Shown piece after piece: positions 5,484 through 8,019 of a stretch of DNA of 8,019 nucleotides. The notes beneath the pieces were generated by a model. That model was not told the origin of the DNA, made no database searches, and was given only the letters and a program-made list of their open reading frames with translations. Position 1 is the stretch's first letter, and each line of letters begins with the position of its first letter. A program made the translations under genes and the position numbers. The stretch spans positions 1-8,019 of the forward strand of contig JBCCRH010000298.1 of assembly GCA_039208045.1 (NCBI GenBank). The letters are read 5' to 3'. Origin of the DNA: JBCCRH01 sp039208045. GTDB taxonomy: Bacteria > Bacteroidota > Bacteroidia > Chitinophagales > Saprospiraceae.

Positions 5484-7060
5484 TGATCTATTCGCGCGCT
5501 CTGGGCCTGCTACTAGCTGTTTGGCTAGTGCCACTTACGTGTATTGGCCAGAAACTAGATGGTGAAAGTGTTACACTTTCCTACATACAAGAAGCCGAAT
5601 CCCCACTACAAGGAGATTTCAAAACTTATTCAGTTAAGGTAATTCAAAACGGACTTGATATTAGGAAGTTCGGTTTTACTGCCAGTAGCCTTGCTGAGCG
5701 ATTCCTCAAGCTTCAGGATTATCAGTATAAACCAACTAAAGGCGATTTCGAAATAGTGGTTGAGCTAAGCAATGATAACTTTGTAAGTTCAGAATCAAAA
5801 AAGCGGGTAAAAACAAAGGGGAAAGGAGATGCAGCTAGAAAAATAACCACTTACTATCGTGAAGTAGAATATCGAATGCCACTTAGCTACAAGTTACTGG
5901 ATGGCAAGCGCGAGCTTATGCGGGAAGAAATTGTTGTTCCTTTCGATAAGACTATGAAAAAGGAATATGGTAATGAACCAAGTATTTCTGCATTAACTAA
6001 AAAGTGGAATAAGGAAAGAAGAAAGTTACAGCAGGAGTGGCTAAAAGAAGAATTCCTGAAAAGTATGTCTGCTTTAGGAAATCATTTAGCCAACAAAATT
6101 GATACGCGTACATTAAATAAGTCGTTCAAATTTTATTCTATCAGGAAAGCTTCAAAATACGACAAACAACTTTGGGATGATGCCATTACTGCTATTGAAG
6201 ATGCTGCAAAAGCAAAGAAAACACCCCAAGAGCTTAAGGCAGACCTAGCTGAAGCTATGGAAGATTGGAAGCTGGGATTAGAATCCTATGATCCTAGCCA
6301 AAAGTCAGAAGATGACCTATACTTCGTTTGTTCTTTTAATTTATCACAAGTCGCTTTGTTAAATCGCGATTTTGAGGCTTGTGCTAGCTATCAAGAGCTT
6401 GCTGTGAAAGCAGATAAAAAGAGTAATACACTTTCCTTTTGGAAAAAATTCAGACAAGACCTGGAGAGAAGAGCAACAGTAAACACTAATGTGGAAAACC
6501 TCTATGTAGGCACCTATTCTCTACTAGAAGAAACCTCTAATCAATCGACTGCTGCTCCGGTTGAGTATACTGACTTTTTAGTATTACATTCACAAGACAC
6601 TATCTACGGAATAATTGATATGATAAGAGGAGGAGCCGCCCACGATATAAAAGACTTTAAAGTAGAGAATCAGAGTAATGCTCAACAGCCCATACGCAGC
6701 TATGCTAGTGACCAAGTGCAACAAGTATTTAAACATGGGAAAATTCATGATGTCTTACCTACATATTTACCAGATAGTGCCTTCCCTGGTATCGAAATGT
6801 TAGTGCGTGTCTATCGAACTGAAAAAGCTGGATTGTACACCTTCAACAATGGCGAAAAAACACGCTACTTTTTCATGAAATTTAATGCTGATACTTATGC
6901 TAGAAGCCCTTCTGGTCTAAAGTTCTTAAGCTTAAATAAAGGGATTAGAAATTATTTCAAAAATTGCCCAACATTAGAAAAGAAGACCAGGGACAAAGTA
7001 TACGATCGCAATAAGACTTCTTACATTCAAGTGATTGATGACTACACCAGCTGCAACTAG
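5483..7060 (+). CDS. Exported protein of unknown function, TPR-like middle and 'DTIYG..D' C-terminal module
   Basis: The product has 525 residues. It opens with a signal peptide (about 1-22, hydrophobic LGLLLAVWLV, likely cleavage CIG/Q), so it is probably periplasmic or outer-membrane associated. Residues 24-155 are beta-rich with a basic patch (SKKRVKTKGKGDAARK, 105-120). Residues 169-195 are a charged helix that may be a coiled coil (KKWNKERRKLQQEWLKEEF). Residues 228-330 are helical and TPR-like (DDLYFVCSFNLSQVALLNRDFEACASYQELAVKA). Residues 362-525 contain DFLVLHSQDTIYGIID, YRTEKAGLYTF, RYFFMKF and NCPTLEKK, and end YTSCN. I recall this ending pattern from many uncharacterised Bacteroidota proteins with a 'GDT..G.I' strand and a closing 'CP.L' helix, but cannot name a Pfam family. 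The gene stands alone, with its own terminator. Composition is more AT-rich than the adhesin and TPR genes. Function is unknown. Confidence 0.85.
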   Translation: MIYSRALGLLLAVWLVPLTCIGQKLDGESVTLSYIQEAESPLQGDFKTYSVKVIQNGLDIRKFGFTASSLAERFLKLQDYQYKPTKGDFEIVVELSNDNFVSSESKKRVKTKGKGDAARKITTYYREVEYRMPLSYKLLDGKRELMREEIVVPFDKTMKKEYGNEPSISALTKKWNKERRKLQQEWLKEEFLKSMSALGNHLANKIDTRTLNKSFKFYSIRKASKYDKQLWDDAITAIEDAAKAKKTPQELKADLAEAMEDWKLGLESYDPSQKSEDDLYFVCSFNLSQVALLNRDFEACASYQELAVKADKKSNTLSFWKKFRQDLERRATVNTNVENLYVGTYSLLEETSNQSTAAPVEYTDFLVLHSQDTIYGIIDMIRGGAAHDIKDFKVENQSNAQQPIRSYASDQVQQVFKHGKIHDVLPTYLPDSAFPGIEMLVRVYRTEKAGLYTFNNGEKTRYFFMKFNADTYARSPSGLKFLSLNKGIRNYFKNCPTLEKKTRDKVYDRNKTSYIQVIDDYTSCN

Positions 7061-7066
7061 TATGTA

Positions 7067-7107
7067 ATTTACAGGTCCTGTTCCTATAAGAATCAGGACC
7101 TGTAAAT
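7067..7107. terminator. Hairpin terminator between convergent genes
   Basis: A perfect 14-bp stem pairs ATTTACAGGTCCTG (7067-7080) with CAGGACCTGTAAAT (7094-7107) around a 13-nt loop. It lies six bases after the stop at 7060 and just beyond the stop of the - strand gene at 7111. There is no strong U-tract on either strand (TCAATTACC on +, TACATAC on -), so termination may be weaker than at the 4380 hairpin, but position and stem strength support the call for both directions. Confidence 0.75.
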
Positions 7108-7110
7108 CAA

Positions 7111-7959
7111 TTACCTCCAAACTTCCAAGCCAAAGTAATTTTTCAAGCAAATCACTTTCCAGGAGTCTAGTATCTTTTGTACCTGCGCGTCTTGTTTGGC
7201 TGCAATGGCCACTTGTGTACCTTCGCGCTCTGCTGCCTCCAGGAAGCTAGGGTCATAATACTCTGGCTTTTGATCCATCGGCTGAAACGTCTTGAGTTGA
7301 ATTGCTCGCGACCATACCTCGAAGCCTAGTTCTGCCTCTTGGCATAAGCGCGCTAGCACGTCAATATCTGCCTCTGCGCCCGTATCTAGCCAGGTAGCAT
7401 ATGTCTGAAAGATAGAACGTTTATACAGGCCCAGTTCTTCCATAACGGGCACTCGTCGCTGCGCCACCACATTGTAACCTGCTATTTCTCGATCCAGCAG
7501 CACTATATCACCAAAGCGCCGATCAGAAGTCGGATGCGGAATACTCTCCACCACCGCACGCACCGGATCGACCTGACGTCCCCAGACAATTTCAAATTTC
7601 CCTTGATAACTCAGTTGAAAACAAACCGGCACCGTTTTCCAATTCGACAAGCCAAACTTCGCCCAAATGCTGCGCGCCAGCCGCCATTTGCTCAGAGCAG
7701 TAGCCGCCAAGCACAAGTTCCACCAAGCTTGCTGGTCATCGGGCGTCAGCGCCACTGTTTTTTTATTGTAATGAAGGGTAGGTTTCCACTCTTGCCGCTC
7801 TTTATAGAGTTGCCCTAGCCGAGCAAAGGGGATCGCCCACTGAGGCGCTTTTCGAGCAACAATCTTATATAACTTTATAGCATTATACACATCTTCTTGT
7901 TGCTCATATTGCTGAGCCGCTGTCAATAATTCTTGTAAGTGATTAGGAGGTGTAAACAT
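7111..7959 (-). CDS. TPR protein with conserved-looking C-terminal domain, function unknown
   Basis: The product is 282 residues with no signal peptide or membrane segment, so probably cytoplasmic. The N-terminus holds about three TPR units: about 8-41 (YEQQEDVYNAIKLYKIVARKAP), about 42-75 (AIPFARLGQLYKERQEW ... ALTP) and about 76-109 (QAWWNLCLAATALSKWRLARSIW). Residues 110-222 form a second module with LSYQGKFEIVWGRQVDPVRA, IPHPTSDRRFGDIVLLD and AGYNVVAQRRVPVMEELG. I recall similar 'W...LDP.RA...P.P.S..R.GD.VL.DG...G.R' modules behind TPRs in other bacteria, with no known function; this is memory, not a search. Residues 223-282 are a tail ending LKNYFGLEVWR. TPRs normally mediate protein-protein contacts. 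The start at 7959 is the only ATG ahead of the first TPR helix. There is no clear Shine-Dalgarno sequence. The gene is notably more GC-rich than the preceding one. Its upstream partner, if any, lies past the right edge. Confidence 0.87.
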   Translation of the reverse strand: MFTPPNHLQELLTAAQQYEQQEDVYNAIKLYKIVARKAPQWAIPFARLGQLYKERQEWKPTLHYNKKTVALTPDDQQAWWNLCLAATALSKWRLARSIWAKFGLSNWKTVPVCFQLSYQGKFEIVWGRQVDPVRAVVESIPHPTSDRRFGDIVLLDREIAGYNVVAQRRVPVMEELGLYKRSIFQTYATWLDTGAEADIDVLARLCQEAELGFEVWSRAIQLKTFQPMDQKPEYYDPSFLEAAEREGTQVAIAAKQDAQVQKILDSWKVICLKNYFGLEVWR

Positions 7960-7975
7960 GCTATTTCAGTTCGTC

Positions 7976-7988
7976 TTTTCCCGGAAAA
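7976..7988. promoter_or_regulatory. Dyad overlapping the candidate TPR-gene promoter
   Basis: TTTTCC (7976-7981) and GGAAAA (7983-7988) are perfect 6-bp inverted arms separated by one C. The dyad overlaps the proposed -7 element and start site, where a repressor would be expected to bind. The arms are short, so chance is possible. Confidence 0.35.
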
Positions 7989-8014
7989 TTACTGGGATTC
8001 GAGTAAAGAAGCAA
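7984..8014 (-). promoter_or_regulatory. Candidate promoter of the TPR gene
   Basis: On the - strand, TTG (8014-8012) is followed 20 bases later by TAATTTTC (7991-7984). The latter matches the Bacteroidota -7 consensus TAnnTTTG at all fixed positions but the last. Transcription would start near 7977-7979, giving a leader of about 18-20 bases before the ATG at 7959. Confidence 0.45.
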
Positions 8015-8019
8015 GGGGG

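Noticed and set aside
1..8019. A defence, toxin-antitoxin, secretion or biosynthetic system hidden in the window
   Set aside because: The six genes have unrelated apparent roles, only lptC and the CNNM/CorC gene form an operon, and no toxin, nuclease, reverse transcriptase, NTPase or integrase motif is visible. The TPR gene resembles no immunity protein closely enough to claim it.

Overview
The window looks like a chromosome segment from a member of the Bacteroidota, most likely a Saprospiria/Lewinella-type marine or gliding relative (lineage is inference). The evidence is a secreted multi-repeat protein with SprB-type repeats and a C-terminal type IX secretion sorting domain, an LptC homologue followed directly by a CNNM/CBS/CorC protein, a Bacteroidota-type -7 element (TAnnTTTG), and genes without clear Shine-Dalgarno sequences.

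Layout. 1-2523 (+): the 3' part of a large secreted adhesin-like gene. It is open at the left edge, so its start and signal peptide lie outside the window. 2540-3106 (+): lptC, with a candidate promoter almost touching its start codon. 3107-4381 (+): a CNNM/CBS/CorC transporter-family protein whose ATG directly follows the lptC stop. 4380-4413: a hairpin terminator, probably bidirectional. 4440-5210 (-): a polytopic membrane protein of unknown function. 5211-5482: a 272-base AT-rich divergent intergenic region with a spaced direct repeat and two dyads. 5483-7060 (+): an exported protein of unknown function with a TPR-like middle and a C-terminal module that I recall from other Bacteroidota proteins. 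7067-7107: a second hairpin between convergent genes. 7111-7959 (-): a cytoplasmic TPR protein with a conserved-looking C-terminal domain. 7960-8019: its candidate promoter, with an overlapping dyad.

How the genes relate. lptC and the CNNM/CorC gene form a tight two-gene unit concerned with the cell envelope: LPS transport, and a probable divalent-cation or membrane-homeostasis protein. The adhesin would leave the cell through T9SS, whose other genes are not here. The three genes at the right are separate transcription units with no evident shared pathway.

I see no RNA genes, CRISPR, mobile elements or defence system. Nothing here is convincingly a new biological system. The most open questions are the functions of the 525-residue exported protein, the 282-residue TPR protein and the 256-residue membrane protein.
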